A stretch of 64,000 nucleotides of DNA from Sva-07 sp963698565 (GTDB taxonomy: Bacteria > Actinomycetota > Acidimicrobiia > Acidimicrobiales > Ilumatobacteraceae). Below the pieces are notes generated by a model. That model saw nothing but the letters and a program-made list of their open reading frames with translations, ran no database searches and had not been told where the DNA came from. Below are positions 8,682 through 17,886 of the stretch, piece after piece; within the stretch, counting starts at the first letter, position 1; each line of letters begins with the position of its first letter. The translations under genes and the position numbers were made by a program. The stretch covers positions 20,146 through 84,145 of the forward strand of contig CAVORH010000050.1 of assembly GCA_963698565.1 (NCBI GenBank), given 5' to 3'.

Positions 8682-11054
8682 ATGACCAACACACCCGATC
8701 GCCACTCGCGAAGCATGCTGCCGATCCCCGATCGTCCTGCGCCCGGGCTGACGACCTACGACGCCAAGGATCCCGACACGGCGTACCCGCCGATCGAGCC
8801 GCTCCTGCCGCCCGAGGGTGCACCGAACGTGCTGATCGTGCTGCTCGACGACGTCGGCTTCGGCGCCTCGTCGGCGTTCGGCGGCCCGTGCAACACGCCC
8901 AACGCCGAACGGCTCGCGGCCAGCGGTCTCCGCTACAACCGCTTCCACACCACGGCGCTGTGTGCACCGACCCGCCAGGCGCTCCTCACCGGCCGCAACC
9001 ACCACTCGGTCGGGATGGGCAGCATCACCGAGACCGCAACCTCTGCGCCCGGCAACAGCTCGCTGCGGCCCAACACCAAGGCGCCGTTGGCGATGACGCT
9101 CAAGTTGAACGGCTACTCGACGGCGCAGTTCGGCAAGTGCCACGAAGTCCCGGTGTGGCAGTCGTCGCCGATGGGCCCGTTCGATGCGTGGCCCTCCGCC
9201 GGTGGCGGCTTCGAGACGTTCTACGGCTTCATCGGCGGCGAGAACAACCAGTACGAACCGGCGCTCTACTCCGGAACGACGCCGGTCGAACCGCCGGCCA
9301 CCGCCGAGGAGGGGTATCACCTCACCGAGGACCTCGCCGACCATGCGATCAGCTGGATCCGCCAGCAGAAGGCGTTGATGCCCGATCGTCCCTTCTTCGC
9401 CTACTTCGCGCCCGGCGCGACCCATGCACCACACCACGTGCCGCTCGAGTGGGCCGACAAGTACGCCGGGCAGTTCGACGGCGGCTGGGACGCGCTGCGC
9501 GAGGCCACGCTCGCTCGCCAGAAGGAGCTCGGCGTGGTTCCTGCCGACGCGGTGCTCACGGCCCGCCACGACGAGATCCCGGCGTGGGACGACATGCCCG
9601 AGGAGTTGAAACCGGTCCTGGCGCGTCAGATGGAGGTGTACGCCGGGTTCCTGGAACACACCGACCACCACGTCGGCCGGGTGATCGACGCCATCGAGGA
9701 TCTCGGCGTGCTCGACGACACCCTCGTGTACTACATCGTCGGTGACAACGGCGCCTCTGCCGAGGGAACGTTGAACGGCGCGTTCAACGAGATGGCCAAC
9801 TTCAACGGGATGGCCGCGCTGGAAACGCCGGACTTCATGATCTCGAAGATGGACGAATTCGGCACGCCGGCGTCGTACAACCACTATTCGGTCGGTTGGG
9901 CGCACGCGATGAACACCCCGTTCCAGTGGACCAAGCAGGTCGCGTCGCACTGGGGCGGCACCCGCAACGGGACGATCGTGCACTGGCCGAACGGCATCGA
10001 CGAGCAGGGCGGTCTTCGCGAGCAGTTCACCCACGTGATCGACATCGCGCCGACGATCCTGGAAGCTGCCGGGCTGCCCGAGCCGACGATGGTCAACGGT
10101 GTGCAGCAGTCGCCGATGGAGGGCACCAGCATGCTGTACACCTTCAATCAACCCGACGAGCCCGAGCGTCACGACCTGCAGTACTTCGAGATGTTCGGCA
10201 ATCGCGGCATCTATCACAAGGGCTGGAGTGCGGTCACCAAGCACCACACCCCCTGGGAGATGGTCGGTGCGGTGCTCCCGGAGTTCGACGACGACACCTG
10301 GGAGCTGTACGACGGCAGTGCCGACTACAGTCAGGCGAACGATCTCGCCGCGTCCGACCCCGAGCGACTGGCCAAGCTCCAGCGGCTCTGGATCATCGAG
10401 GCCACGAAGTACAACGTGCTGCCGATCGACGACCGCGGGGCGGAGCGGCTCAACCCGGATCTGGCCGGTCGTCCGACGTTGATCCAGGGCACCTCACAGC
10501 AGTTCTTCCCCGGCATGGGCCGCCTGTCGGAGAACAGCGTCGTCAGCATCAAGAACCGATCGTTCTCGGTGACCGCCGAGATCGAGGTTCCCGCCGGCGG
10601 CGCCCGCGGCGTGATCATCGCCCAGGGCGGCCGCTTCGGTGGCTGGGGTATCTACTGCAAGGACGGCATGTTGACGTTCGTCTACAACCTGCTCGGTATC
10701 CAGTGGTTCACCACGTCGGCGACGGTCGCCGTGCCGGAGGGCACGCACCAGGTCCGGATGGAGTTCTCGTACGACGGCGGCGGCCTCGCGAAGGGCGGCG
10801 GCGTCACGCTGTACCACGACGGCGACGCCGTGGGCTCCGGCCGCGTCGAGGCGACCCAGGCGATGGTCTTCTCCGCCGACGAGACCACCGACATCGGCTA
10901 CGAGTCGGGCACGTGCGTCACGCCCGACTACACCGTCGAGACCAGCCGGTTCACGGGCAAGATCCACTGGGTCCAGATCGACCTCGGCGACGACGATCAC
11001 GACCACTTCATCGACCCGGACGAACGCCTTCGGATCGCCATGGCTCGCCAGTAG
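8682..11054 (+). CDS. Type I sulfatase (arylsulfatase)
   Basis: A 790-aa sulfatase that would cleave sulfate esters. The catalytic motif CAPTRQALLTGR carries Cys94, to be converted to formylglycine; metal-binding Asp56-Asp57 lie in LIVLLDDVGF, and GDNGASAEG supplies further metal ligands. The C-terminal ~200 residues look like a concanavalin/LamG-type beta-sandwich. No signal peptide is visible, so it may act in the cytoplasm. It resembles the large mycobacterial AtsD-type sulfatases (family knowledge). Start is ATG 8682 after the purine-rich AGGAAACGGAG; a longer open frame upstream has no support. Confidence 0.9.
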   Translation: MTNTPDRHSRSMLPIPDRPAPGLTTYDAKDPDTAYPPIEPLLPPEGAPNVLIVLLDDVGFGASSAFGGPCNTPNAERLAASGLRYNRFHTTALCAPTRQALLTGRNHHSVGMGSITETATSAPGNSSLRPNTKAPLAMTLKLNGYSTAQFGKCHEVPVWQSSPMGPFDAWPSAGGGFETFYGFIGGENNQYEPALYSGTTPVEPPATAEEGYHLTEDLADHAISWIRQQKALMPDRPFFAYFAPGATHAPHHVPLEWADKYAGQFDGGWDALREATLARQKELGVVPADAVLTARHDEIPAWDDMPEELKPVLARQMEVYAGFLEHTDHHVGRVIDAIEDLGVLDDTLVYYIVGDNGASAEGTLNGAFNEMANFNGMAALETPDFMISKMDEFGTPASYNHYSVGWAHAMNTPFQWTKQVASHWGGTRNGTIVHWPNGIDEQGGLREQFTHVIDIAPTILEAAGLPEPTMVNGVQQSPMEGTSMLYTFNQPDEPERHDLQYFEMFGNRGIYHKGWSAVTKHHTPWEMVGAVLPEFDDDTWELYDGSADYSQANDLAASDPERLAKLQRLWIIEATKYNVLPIDDRGAERLNPDLAGRPTLIQGTSQQFFPGMGRLSENSVVSIKNRSFSVTAEIEVPAGGARGVIIAQGGRFGGWGIYCKDGMLTFVYNLLGIQWFTTSATVAVPEGTHQVRMEFSYDGGGLAKGGGVTLYHDGDAVGSGRVEATQAMVFSADETTDIGYESGTCVTPDYTVETSRFTGKIHWVQIDLGDDDHDHFIDPDERLRIAMARQ

Positions 11055-11074
11055 GAGTCCGACTCCACGCAGCA

Positions 11075-11104
11075 GCGGGTTCCGCCGACGCCGGCGGAAC
11101 CCGC
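11075..11104 (+). terminator. Hairpin after the sulfatase gene
   Basis: GCGGGTTCCGCCG (11075-11087) and its complement (11092-11104) form a 13-bp stem with a 4-nt loop about 20 bp after the sulfatase stop. There is no T run, so termination is inferred from position and stem strength. Confidence 0.5.
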
Positions 11105-11148
11105 CCGCTCACCTACTCTCGTCCGGTCGGCGACGAAGGGGAGTGCAC

Positions 11149-13719
11149 GTGAGCAGAGTGGGACGGCGTTCAGGAGCGGTGGCGATCGGACTCGGCGTGG
11201 TGTTCGCGCTGGTGGCGGCGGGGTGCTCGAACGACGAGACGTCGTCGCCGACATCGGGCACCGGGGCCACCACGGTGGCGCCGGCCACGACGGCAGCTCC
11301 CGCCGACGATGCCGACGATGCCGTCGAGACGACGGAGCCGGCCGCGACGATCACCGAGGATCGCGCCTACTACATCCTGCCGCCGGGCAACTACGGCGGC
11401 CTGCCCGTCAACGAGAACTCGCTCGATCAGCTGCCGCTGTACGACGGGCTGACACCATTGCGCGGTGACATCACCGACGCCGACATCGAGGACCACTTCC
11501 TCGCTGCGAACTTCGAACCGATCGGTGCGACCACCGACGAGCCGACCGGGCGACCCGGCACCACGATCACCTACGACGAGTTCGGCATTCCCCACATCAC
11601 CGGCGAGACCCGCGAGGACGTCGCCTTCGGCGCCGGCTGGGTGACCGCCCGCGATCGGGCGCTCCTGCTCGACCTCGGTCGGGGCCCGTCGCGGGTCGCC
11701 GTCGCCGACGTGCCCGGCATCGATGCGTTCTCGCTCGTCACGAGTGCCCAGGCATTCGTGCCGAGCGCAGCGACCGAGCAACTGGTCACCGACCAGGTGC
11801 AGCTGATTCGTGAGACCTACGGCGCCGAGGGTGAGGAGATCATCGCCGATGCCCAGGCGTACGTCGACGGTGTCAACGCGTACCGCGACGCGAACGGTGT
11901 CGAGGGCGAACCGTTCACGGTGAACGACGTCGTGGCCGTCACCGCGTTCATCGGTTCGATCTTCGGCGCTGGTGGCGGCGCCGAGGCCGGCAACGCCCAG
12001 TTCCTCTCCGAGCTCCAGGCCGCACTGGGTGACGAGCAGGGTCGAGCGGTGTGGGAGGACTTCATGCCCTTCGACGACCCGGAAGCACCGACCACGATCG
12101 AGGAACGCTTCGAGTACGGCGCGTTCACCGGTGGCGACGTCACCGGCTCGGTCGTCATCGACGCCGGATCGCTGGTGTCGCTCGACCCGCGCGGGAGCGC
12201 CGGGACGACCCCCGAGGGCATCGTCCGCACCGGGACCGAGTCGGGGATCTACGGCGCGGCCGCCGGCCCGCGGACCCGTACGGCCTCCAACTGGTTGACG
12301 ATCGACCCGGACGCCTCGGTCAACGACACGACGCTCGCCGTGATGGGACCGCAGCTGGGCTACTACTACCCGGAGATCGTCCAGCAGATCCACCTCAGCG
12401 GCCCCGGCATCGAGGCGCAGGGTGCCGCCGTTCCCGGCTTGGCGATGTATCTCCTGATCGGGCGCACACCGGACTACGCGTGGAGCCTCACATCGGCGAA
12501 CCAGGACGTGCGCGACGTGTACGCGGAGATCCTGTGCGAGCCCGACGGCTCGACGCCGACGACCGAGTCGGACCACTACGAGTACGACGGCGAGTGCATC
12601 GCCTTCGAGCAGTTCGACGCCGGCACGCTCGCCGGCGAGCCGATCGTGTATCCGACCTCGGTGCACGGTCCCGTCGTCGGGACGGCGACCTCGGAGGGGC
12701 GCCCGGTGGCGCTCACCAGCAAGCGGTCGACCTTCGGACGTGACGGCTTGAACCTCGCGGCGCTCAAGGACATGACCGAAGGCGACGCCGACACACCCGA
12801 GGCGTTCTTCGAGTCGGCCGACAAGTTCGGCTTCACCTTCAACTGGGGCTACGCCAACCGTGACGGCAACGGCTACTACGCGTCGGGGCTGCTCCCCGTG
12901 CGGGCCGAGGGTCTCGACCGTCGCCTGCCCACACTCGGCACCGGCGACTACGAGTGGCAGGGGTTCCTCGAGCAGGACGACAAGCCGCACGCCGCTGGCG
13001 GCCCAGACGGGCGCCTGCTCAACTGGAACAACCAGTCGGCGCCGGGCTTCATGCACGGCGACGACAACCAGTACGGCTCGGTGCACCGCGTCGAGAACTT
13101 CGATCAGTGGCCCGACGAGGTCGACCTGGCGGGCGTGGTCGGCGTGATGAACCGTGCGGCCACCGAAGACGTCCGCTCGACGGTGTGGCCCGTGATCAGC
13201 GAGGTGCTCGCCGGTGGTGACCCTCCGTCCGACCTCGCCCAGCAGGCCGTCGAGACCCTCGACGAGTGGGTCGCCGACGACGCCCCGCGCCTCGATGCCG
13301 ACGACGACGGGTTCGCCGACAGCCCGGGCCCACTCCTGCTCGACGAGATCTTCCCCGCCATCGTCGACGCCGTCCGCGAACCCGTGCTCGGTGCTGCGGT
13401 CGCCGCCGGGGTCGACTTCCGCGGCATCGACGACGCCAGCTTCGTCGACAAGGACCTGCGTACCGTGCTCGGAGCGCCGGTCGAGGGCGAGTTCAACGTC
13501 GACTACTGCGGCGCCGGCGATCTCGAGGCCTGCCGCGACTCGCTGTGGGCTGCGCTCGACGACGAGGTGGCGGCGCTGGCAGCCGAGCGCGGCGCCGACA
13601 TCTCGAGATGGCTCCCACCCGGGCAACGTCTGACGTTCACTCCCGGTCTGATCGAGAACGACTTCCGGGCCACGAACCGGCCGACGTTCCAACAGGTGCT
13701 CGAGTTCGCGCCGCGCTGA
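11149..13719 (+). CDS. Lipoprotein of the penicillin acylase / acyl-homoserine lactone acylase family
   Basis: An 856-aa exported N-terminal-nucleophile hydrolase that should hydrolyse amide-linked acyl groups. GTG 11149 is chosen because it lies 6 nt after AAGGGGA and begins a classic lipoprotein signal: charged start, hydrophobic core, then LVAAGC with Cys26 as the lipidated residue. The alpha-chain motif ITYDEFGIPHITGETREDVA is intact, and the beta-chain would start at Ser380 (RTASNWLTI), the catalytic nucleophile freed by self-cleavage. The gene ends close to the crotonase, which is transcribed towards it. The substrate cannot be told from sequence. Confidence 0.88.
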   Translation: MSRVGRRSGAVAIGLGVVFALVAAGCSNDETSSPTSGTGATTVAPATTAAPADDADDAVETTEPAATITEDRAYYILPPGNYGGLPVNENSLDQLPLYDGLTPLRGDITDADIEDHFLAANFEPIGATTDEPTGRPGTTITYDEFGIPHITGETREDVAFGAGWVTARDRALLLDLGRGPSRVAVADVPGIDAFSLVTSAQAFVPSAATEQLVTDQVQLIRETYGAEGEEIIADAQAYVDGVNAYRDANGVEGEPFTVNDVVAVTAFIGSIFGAGGGAEAGNAQFLSELQAALGDEQGRAVWEDFMPFDDPEAPTTIEERFEYGAFTGGDVTGSVVIDAGSLVSLDPRGSAGTTPEGIVRTGTESGIYGAAAGPRTRTASNWLTIDPDASVNDTTLAVMGPQLGYYYPEIVQQIHLSGPGIEAQGAAVPGLAMYLLIGRTPDYAWSLTSANQDVRDVYAEILCEPDGSTPTTESDHYEYDGECIAFEQFDAGTLAGEPIVYPTSVHGPVVGTATSEGRPVALTSKRSTFGRDGLNLAALKDMTEGDADTPEAFFESADKFGFTFNWGYANRDGNGYYASGLLPVRAEGLDRRLPTLGTGDYEWQGFLEQDDKPHAAGGPDGRLLNWNNQSAPGFMHGDDNQYGSVHRVENFDQWPDEVDLAGVVGVMNRAATEDVRSTVWPVISEVLAGGDPPSDLAQQAVETLDEWVADDAPRLDADDDGFADSPGPLLLDEIFPAIVDAVREPVLGAAVAAGVDFRGIDDASFVDKDLRTVLGAPVEGEFNVDYCGAGDLEACRDSLWAALDDEVAALAAERGADISRWLPPGQRLTFTPGLIENDFRATNRPTFQQVLEFAPR

Positions 13720-13737
13720 GGCGGCGTCGCCGCGGGG

Positions 13738-14562
13738 TCAGAGTCCGCTCCACACGGGCGGGCGCTTCTCGACGAAGGCCGCCCGTGCTTCGGCGGTGTC
13801 GCCCGTGGTGCTGCACATGATCTGCGTGCGGTTCTCGATGTCGAGGGCGTGACGGAGCGAGGGGGCGTCGAGCGTCTGCCACATCGTCTCCTTGGTCATC
13901 CACGTGGCGAACGGTGCGTTCGCCCGGATCAGCCGAGCGGTGTCGAGCGCGCGGTCGAGGAGCCGGTCCGGCTCGACGACGTCGGTGACCAGCCCGATGC
14001 GGGCCGCCTCGTCGGCGCCGAAGATGCGGGCGGTGAGCAACAGCTCCGCCGAGCGCGAGGCGCCGACCAGTCGGGGTAGGAAGTAGCTGGTGCCCATGTC
14101 GCAGTTCGACACACCGATCTTCAGGAACACCGCACCGAACGTGGCGTCGGTGGACGCGAACCGGATGTCGGTGGCCAGGCTCAGCGCGAACCCGCCGCCC
14201 ACGGCGGGCCCGTTGATCGCGGAGAGCCACGGCTTGCGCGACCGGTGGATGCGCTCGTGCAGGGTGGCGAGGTGGTCCTGCCACATGAAGCCGCTCACCG
14301 TCCGCCCGACCCCGTCGGCGCCAGGGGCCGTGCCCTGGTCGTGGAGGTCGAGCCCGGCGGAGAACCCGCGTCCGGCACCGGTGACGATGACGGCTCGGAG
14401 TTCCGGGTCGAGATCGACGGCCTTCACCACCTGCTCGAGTTCGGAGATCATCGTCGAGGTCATCGCGTTGAGCCGCTCCGGTCGGTTCAGGGTGACCAGG
14501 GCGATGCCGTCATCGGCCTCGGTGACCTCGATGGTGTCGAAGGAGTTCGTTGGGACGGCCAT
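13738..14562 (-). CDS. Crotonase-fold enoyl-CoA hydratase/isomerase
   Basis: A 274-aa crotonase with the oxyanion-hole motifs GRGFSAGLDLHD and NGPAVGGGFALS. The two catalytic glutamates of classical enoyl-CoA hydratase are not in place: GGGCELA is replaced by GGGFALS, and FGQPE by FGAVF. An Asp in SNCDMGTSYFLPR remains, as in several isomerase-like subgroups. It therefore may not be a simple hydratase. CATCAT lies 6 nt before the ATG, with no Shine-Dalgarno sequence. The AMP-ligase just upstream on the same strand (50 nt away) suggests they share acyl-CoA metabolism. Confidence 0.85.
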   Translation of the reverse strand: MAVPTNSFDTIEVTEADDGIALVTLNRPERLNAMTSTMISELEQVVKAVDLDPELRAVIVTGAGRGFSAGLDLHDQGTAPGADGVGRTVSGFMWQDHLATLHERIHRSRKPWLSAINGPAVGGGFALSLATDIRFASTDATFGAVFLKIGVSNCDMGTSYFLPRLVGASRSAELLLTARIFGADEAARIGLVTDVVEPDRLLDRALDTARLIRANAPFATWMTKETMWQTLDAPSLRHALDIENRTQIMCSTTGDTAEARAAFVEKRPPVWSGL

Positions 14563-14611
14563 CGCCCCATGATGACAACGCGCCGCTGCCGGCGGCGACC
14601 CTGACGAACCG

Positions 14612-16066
14612 TCAGACGCGCGCGGCGCGCAGGGTCGAGCGGCGAACCTTGCCGGCCTCGTCGCGGAGCGGTTCGTCGACGAACTCGATCGAGCGCGGGA
14701 GCTTGTACGTCGTGAGCCGCTCGGCCAGGAACGCGAGCAGGTCGCTCTCCGAGACCTCGCCGGCGTCGGCCTGCACGATCGCGTGGACGTCGTTGCCTCG
14801 ATCCTCGTTCGGCAGTCCGATCACCGCGCACGAGTGCACCGCCGGGTGCTCGCTGATCGCCGCTTCGACCTCGGCGGGATAGATGTTGGCGCCGCCCGAC
14901 AGGATCATGTCCTGGACCCGGTCGCCGAGGTAGAGGTAGCCGTCGGCGTCGAACCACCCCATGTCGCCGAGCGATTCCCAGCCGTCACCGAGGGTCTTGG
15001 CGTCGGCGCCGACGTAGCGATACGTCGGCGTGTCGCGCGACGAACGCATCCACACCTCGCCCTGCTCGCCGACCGGCAGCTCGTTGCCCTCCTCGTCGCA
15101 GATCTTCATCTCGCCCGAGGCGACGCGACCGACCGAACCGCGGTGGGTCAGCCACTCGGTCCCGGTGATGATGGTGGACGCCTGCGCCTCGGTGCCGGCG
15201 TAGAGCTCGAAGATCCGTTCGGCGCCCAGCCAGTCGATCCACGCTTCCTTCAGCCATGGCGGGCACGGCTCGGCAAGGTGCCAGACGACCCGGAGTGACG
15301 ACAGGTCGTAGCCGAGGCGTACCTCGTCGTCGAGACGCAGGATTCGCTTCATCATCGTCGGCACGAGGTAGACGACGTCGACCCGATGACGCTCGATGGA
15401 GGCCAGCACGTTCTCGGCGTCGAAACGTGCCAGCACCACGACGTGGTTGCCCTGGAGGAGGGCCTGACACGACCACACGGCGGGGCCGTTGTGGTAGAGC
15501 GGGCCGGGCACGAGCATGCAGCCGTCGGGTGCGATGGCCAGCGGTGGGGGTGCCTCGGTGTCGAACCGAGCCGGGTCGCCGGACACGATCAACTTGGGGC
15601 GACCGGTCGAGCCCCCGGAGGTCGGTGCCTTCCATGCGGGCGACACGGCATCGGGCAACGCGTCGTCGGTGAACTCGGCCGGTGGTCGGTGGCCGAGCGG
15701 CAAGTGCACGATCGTCTCGGGGAGATGGGCGAAGGAGTCATCGGGTGCCCCCACCACCACGGTCGAACCGGCGAGCTCGACGATCGCCGCCAGCTCGCGT
15801 CCGGGCAGCTTGGCCGACACCGGCTGTGGGATCGCTCCGAGCTTCCAGCAGGCGACGTAGGCCACGAACCAGTCGACCGAGTTCGGCACGGCCACGGTGA
15901 CGAACGAGCCGTTGTCGATGCCGTACGACTGGAGTTCCCTGGCGAGCCGGGTGGACTGCGAGTCGAGCTGCGCCCTGGTCAGCGTGACGTCGGCGCACGT
16001 GACCGCCGGCGCGCCGGGTCGCTCGCGTGCGAGCTCGGTCAGCCGAGCGGGAAACGACAGGATCAC
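14612..16066 (-). CDS. AMP-dependent acyl-CoA synthetase/ligase
   Basis: An ANL-superfamily enzyme of 484 aa that activates a carboxylic acid to acyl-AMP, then acyl-CoA. The P-loop-like motif reads APTSGGSTGRPKLIVS, the hinge region GWESLGDMGWFDADGYLYLGD, and the C-terminal catalytic lysine lies in DEAGKVRR. The start is set at GTG 16066 because an AAGGGGG Shine-Dalgarno sequence lies 8 nt upstream and the extra upstream residues are unlike the family. Together with the neighbouring crotonase it probably degrades an acid substrate; the substrate is unknown. Confidence 0.87.
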   Translation of the reverse strand: MILSFPARLTELARERPGAPAVTCADVTLTRAQLDSQSTRLARELQSYGIDNGSFVTVAVPNSVDWFVAYVACWKLGAIPQPVSAKLPGRELAAIVELAGSTVVVGAPDDSFAHLPETIVHLPLGHRPPAEFTDDALPDAVSPAWKAPTSGGSTGRPKLIVSGDPARFDTEAPPPLAIAPDGCMLVPGPLYHNGPAVWSCQALLQGNHVVVLARFDAENVLASIERHRVDVVYLVPTMMKRILRLDDEVRLGYDLSSLRVVWHLAEPCPPWLKEAWIDWLGAERIFELYAGTEAQASTIITGTEWLTHRGSVGRVASGEMKICDEEGNELPVGEQGEVWMRSSRDTPTYRYVGADAKTLGDGWESLGDMGWFDADGYLYLGDRVQDMILSGGANIYPAEVEAAISEHPAVHSCAVIGLPNEDRGNDVHAIVQADAGEVSESDLLAFLAERLTTYKLPRSIEFVDEPLRDEAGKVRRSTLRAARV

Positions 16067-16202
16067 GATGAGGGCCCCCTTGCCAGTCGATCGACTCGCA
16101 GTGTGACAGGCCGCGCGCCGCTGGTGAGAACCCACGGAGCCGCCGGGAGACCTGTCCATGGAACCGTGCCGCACAAATATTCATGGATTCACACCTTTCC
16201 AG

Positions 16203-16232
16203 TTGTAGGAATTGTGGTTCCGGTATTAGAGT
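16203..16232 (+). promoter_or_regulatory. Candidate promoter of the dab operon (leaderless)
   Basis: TTGTAG (16203-16208), an 18-bp spacer and TAGAGT (16227-16232) resemble -35 and -10 boxes in a locally AT-rich stretch. The -10 ends 7 nt before ATG 16240, so transcription would start at or next to the start codon. Confidence 0.5.
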
Positions 16233-16239
16233 TCGAGCG

Positions 16240-17886
16240 ATGTCTGGAGTCCTCGTCGCCATTCCCGCACTCCCGCTGCTCGCGGCGGTGCTCGTACGAC
16301 TGACCGGTTCGACGCCACGCACCGCCGTCCGACTGATCGTCGGTGCCAGCGCGGTCGCGGTGATCGGTGCGCTGGTGCTGTTGATCTCGGTCGGGTTCGA
16401 CGGCCCGGTCGACGCGGTCGTCACCGACGGCGACGGTGCCGCGGTGTTCGGCCTCGCTGCGAACCGCGTCGGCGCGATCCTGCTCCTGCTCACCAGCACC
16501 GTGGGGCTCATCGTGCAGTCCTTCGCCTCCCGGTCGTTGCTGGGTGACCCTCGGGCAACACGATTCCACGTCCTCGCCGCGGTGCTCGCCAGCGCCACCT
16601 CGCTCGTCGCCATCACCGCAACGGCCTCCGGGCTCCTCGTCGCCTGGATCGCCACCAGCGTGACCCTCGTCGCGCTGCTCGGTCACAAGGGCAACTGGCC
16701 CGCAGCGGTCCGTTCGCAGCGACTGACCGCACGGAGCTTCCTCGTCGGTGATCTGGCGCTCGCGATCGGCGTGATCGTGGCGGTGATCGCCGTCGGCGAC
16801 ATCGACCTTCGCTCGGTCGGCGTCGAAGCCGCCCTGCTCGACGCCGAGTCGGTCGGCTCGCTCAGCGTGCTGACGATCGTGGCGCTCTGCCTGGTCGTCG
16901 CCGGTGTCGCACGGTCGGCCCTCGTGCCGATCCACGCCTGGCTCCCCTCCACGCTCGCCGCGCCGACGCCGGTGTCGGCGATCCTGCACGCCGGAGTGAT
17001 CAACGGCGCCGGGGTGCTCCTGATCCGCTTCTCGCCGGTGTTCGGCTCGTCGGTGAGCGCGATGGCCCTGGCCTTCGCCCTCGGTATCGCCACCGCCCTC
17101 TTCGCGACCGCCATCATGCTCGTCCGAACCGACGTCAAGGGCGGTCTCGTCTGGTCGACGTCGGGCCAGATGGGCTTCATGGTCATGCAGCTCGGGGTGG
17201 GCGCCTTTGCCGCCGCCCTGTTCCACATCGTCGGCCATGCGCTCTACAAGGCCGCCATGTTCCTCGGTGCAGGCGGCGCCATCTCGGCCCACGGCCGCCA
17301 GGCCCAGCGGCCGCATCTCGGTCGCGCCGACGCCGCCGTCCTCACCGCGCCGGCCACCCGCGTGCTGCTCGGGGTGGTCGCCCCGCTCGTCGCGTTCGGG
17401 CTGGCGCTCTGGATCATCGATCCCCACCTGACCGCCGCTGGGACGATCCTGATCGTGGTCTTCGGAGCGCTCTCCGTCGGCCGCGCCGCCACCGGATGGA
17501 CGACCGCCACACCCTTCGCTGCCGGTCGCACCATCGCCACGGCGCTCGCCGGCATCGTCGTCGCCACCTTCGCCTACGTCGCCGGCATCGCCCTGTTCGA
17601 GGGCTTCGTCGCCGATGTCGTCCCGTACGAGGTGCCCGCGGCGGTCGGTCCGGTCTGGGTGGCGGCAGTGCTGGCAGCGATCGGCACCGGGGTGGCCGTC
17701 ATCGCCTTCGCGCCGGGTCAGCGCGGCGCCGCGTTGCGCCGCCAGGTCTACGCCTGGTTGCTGAGCACCAGCACCCCGGTCGGTTCGCACCGGATGCCCA
17801 CTCCGACCCCGCCCTCCCGGCCCGCCTCGAGCGCCGCGACCTCGACCACGACCGCCGAACTCGCACCAGCAGGAGATCACGCATGA
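16240..17886 (+). CDS. dabB: DabB: proton-translocating subunit of the DIC accumulation complex (NuoL-like)
   Basis: A 548-aa membrane protein of the NuoL/MrpA antiporter family with many transmembrane helices and the proton-channel signature HAWLPSTLAAPTPVSAILHA. Its coupling to a DUF2309 gene identifies it as DabB rather than a true NADH dehydrogenase subunit; no other nuo genes are nearby. ATG 16240 is preferred to the in-frame ATG at 16183, because MSGVLVAIPALPLLAAVL begins directly with the first helix and a promoter-like -10 lies 7 nt upstream. The stop overlaps the dabA start (ATGA). Confidence 0.86.
   Translation: MSGVLVAIPALPLLAAVLVRLTGSTPRTAVRLIVGASAVAVIGALVLLISVGFDGPVDAVVTDGDGAAVFGLAANRVGAILLLLTSTVGLIVQSFASRSLLGDPRATRFHVLAAVLASATSLVAITATASGLLVAWIATSVTLVALLGHKGNWPAAVRSQRLTARSFLVGDLALAIGVIVAVIAVGDIDLRSVGVEAALLDAESVGSLSVLTIVALCLVVAGVARSALVPIHAWLPSTLAAPTPVSAILHAGVINGAGVLLIRFSPVFGSSVSAMALAFALGIATALFATAIMLVRTDVKGGLVWSTSGQMGFMVMQLGVGAFAAALFHIVGHALYKAAMFLGAGGAISAHGRQAQRPHLGRADAAVLTAPATRVLLGVVAPLVAFGLALWIIDPHLTAAGTILIVVFGALSVGRAATGWTTATPFAAGRTIATALAGIVVATFAYVAGIALFEGFVADVVPYEVPAAVGPVWVAAVLAAIGTGVAVIAFAPGQRGAALRRQVYAWLLSTSTPVGSHRMPTPTPPSRPASSAATSTTTAELAPAGDHA

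Noticed and set aside
11170..13692. An 840-residue open frame on the minus strand opposite the acylase gene
   Set aside because: It is arginine- and histidine-rich with no domain, the typical shadow of a high-GC gene whose real coding strand carries clear family motifs. The same applies to long antisense frames at 4732-6555, 41037-43379 and 33137-35107.
16240..17886. A remnant of a NADH dehydrogenase (nuo) operon
   Set aside because: No other nuo genes flank it; the DUF2309 partner with intact zinc residues identifies a DabAB complex.
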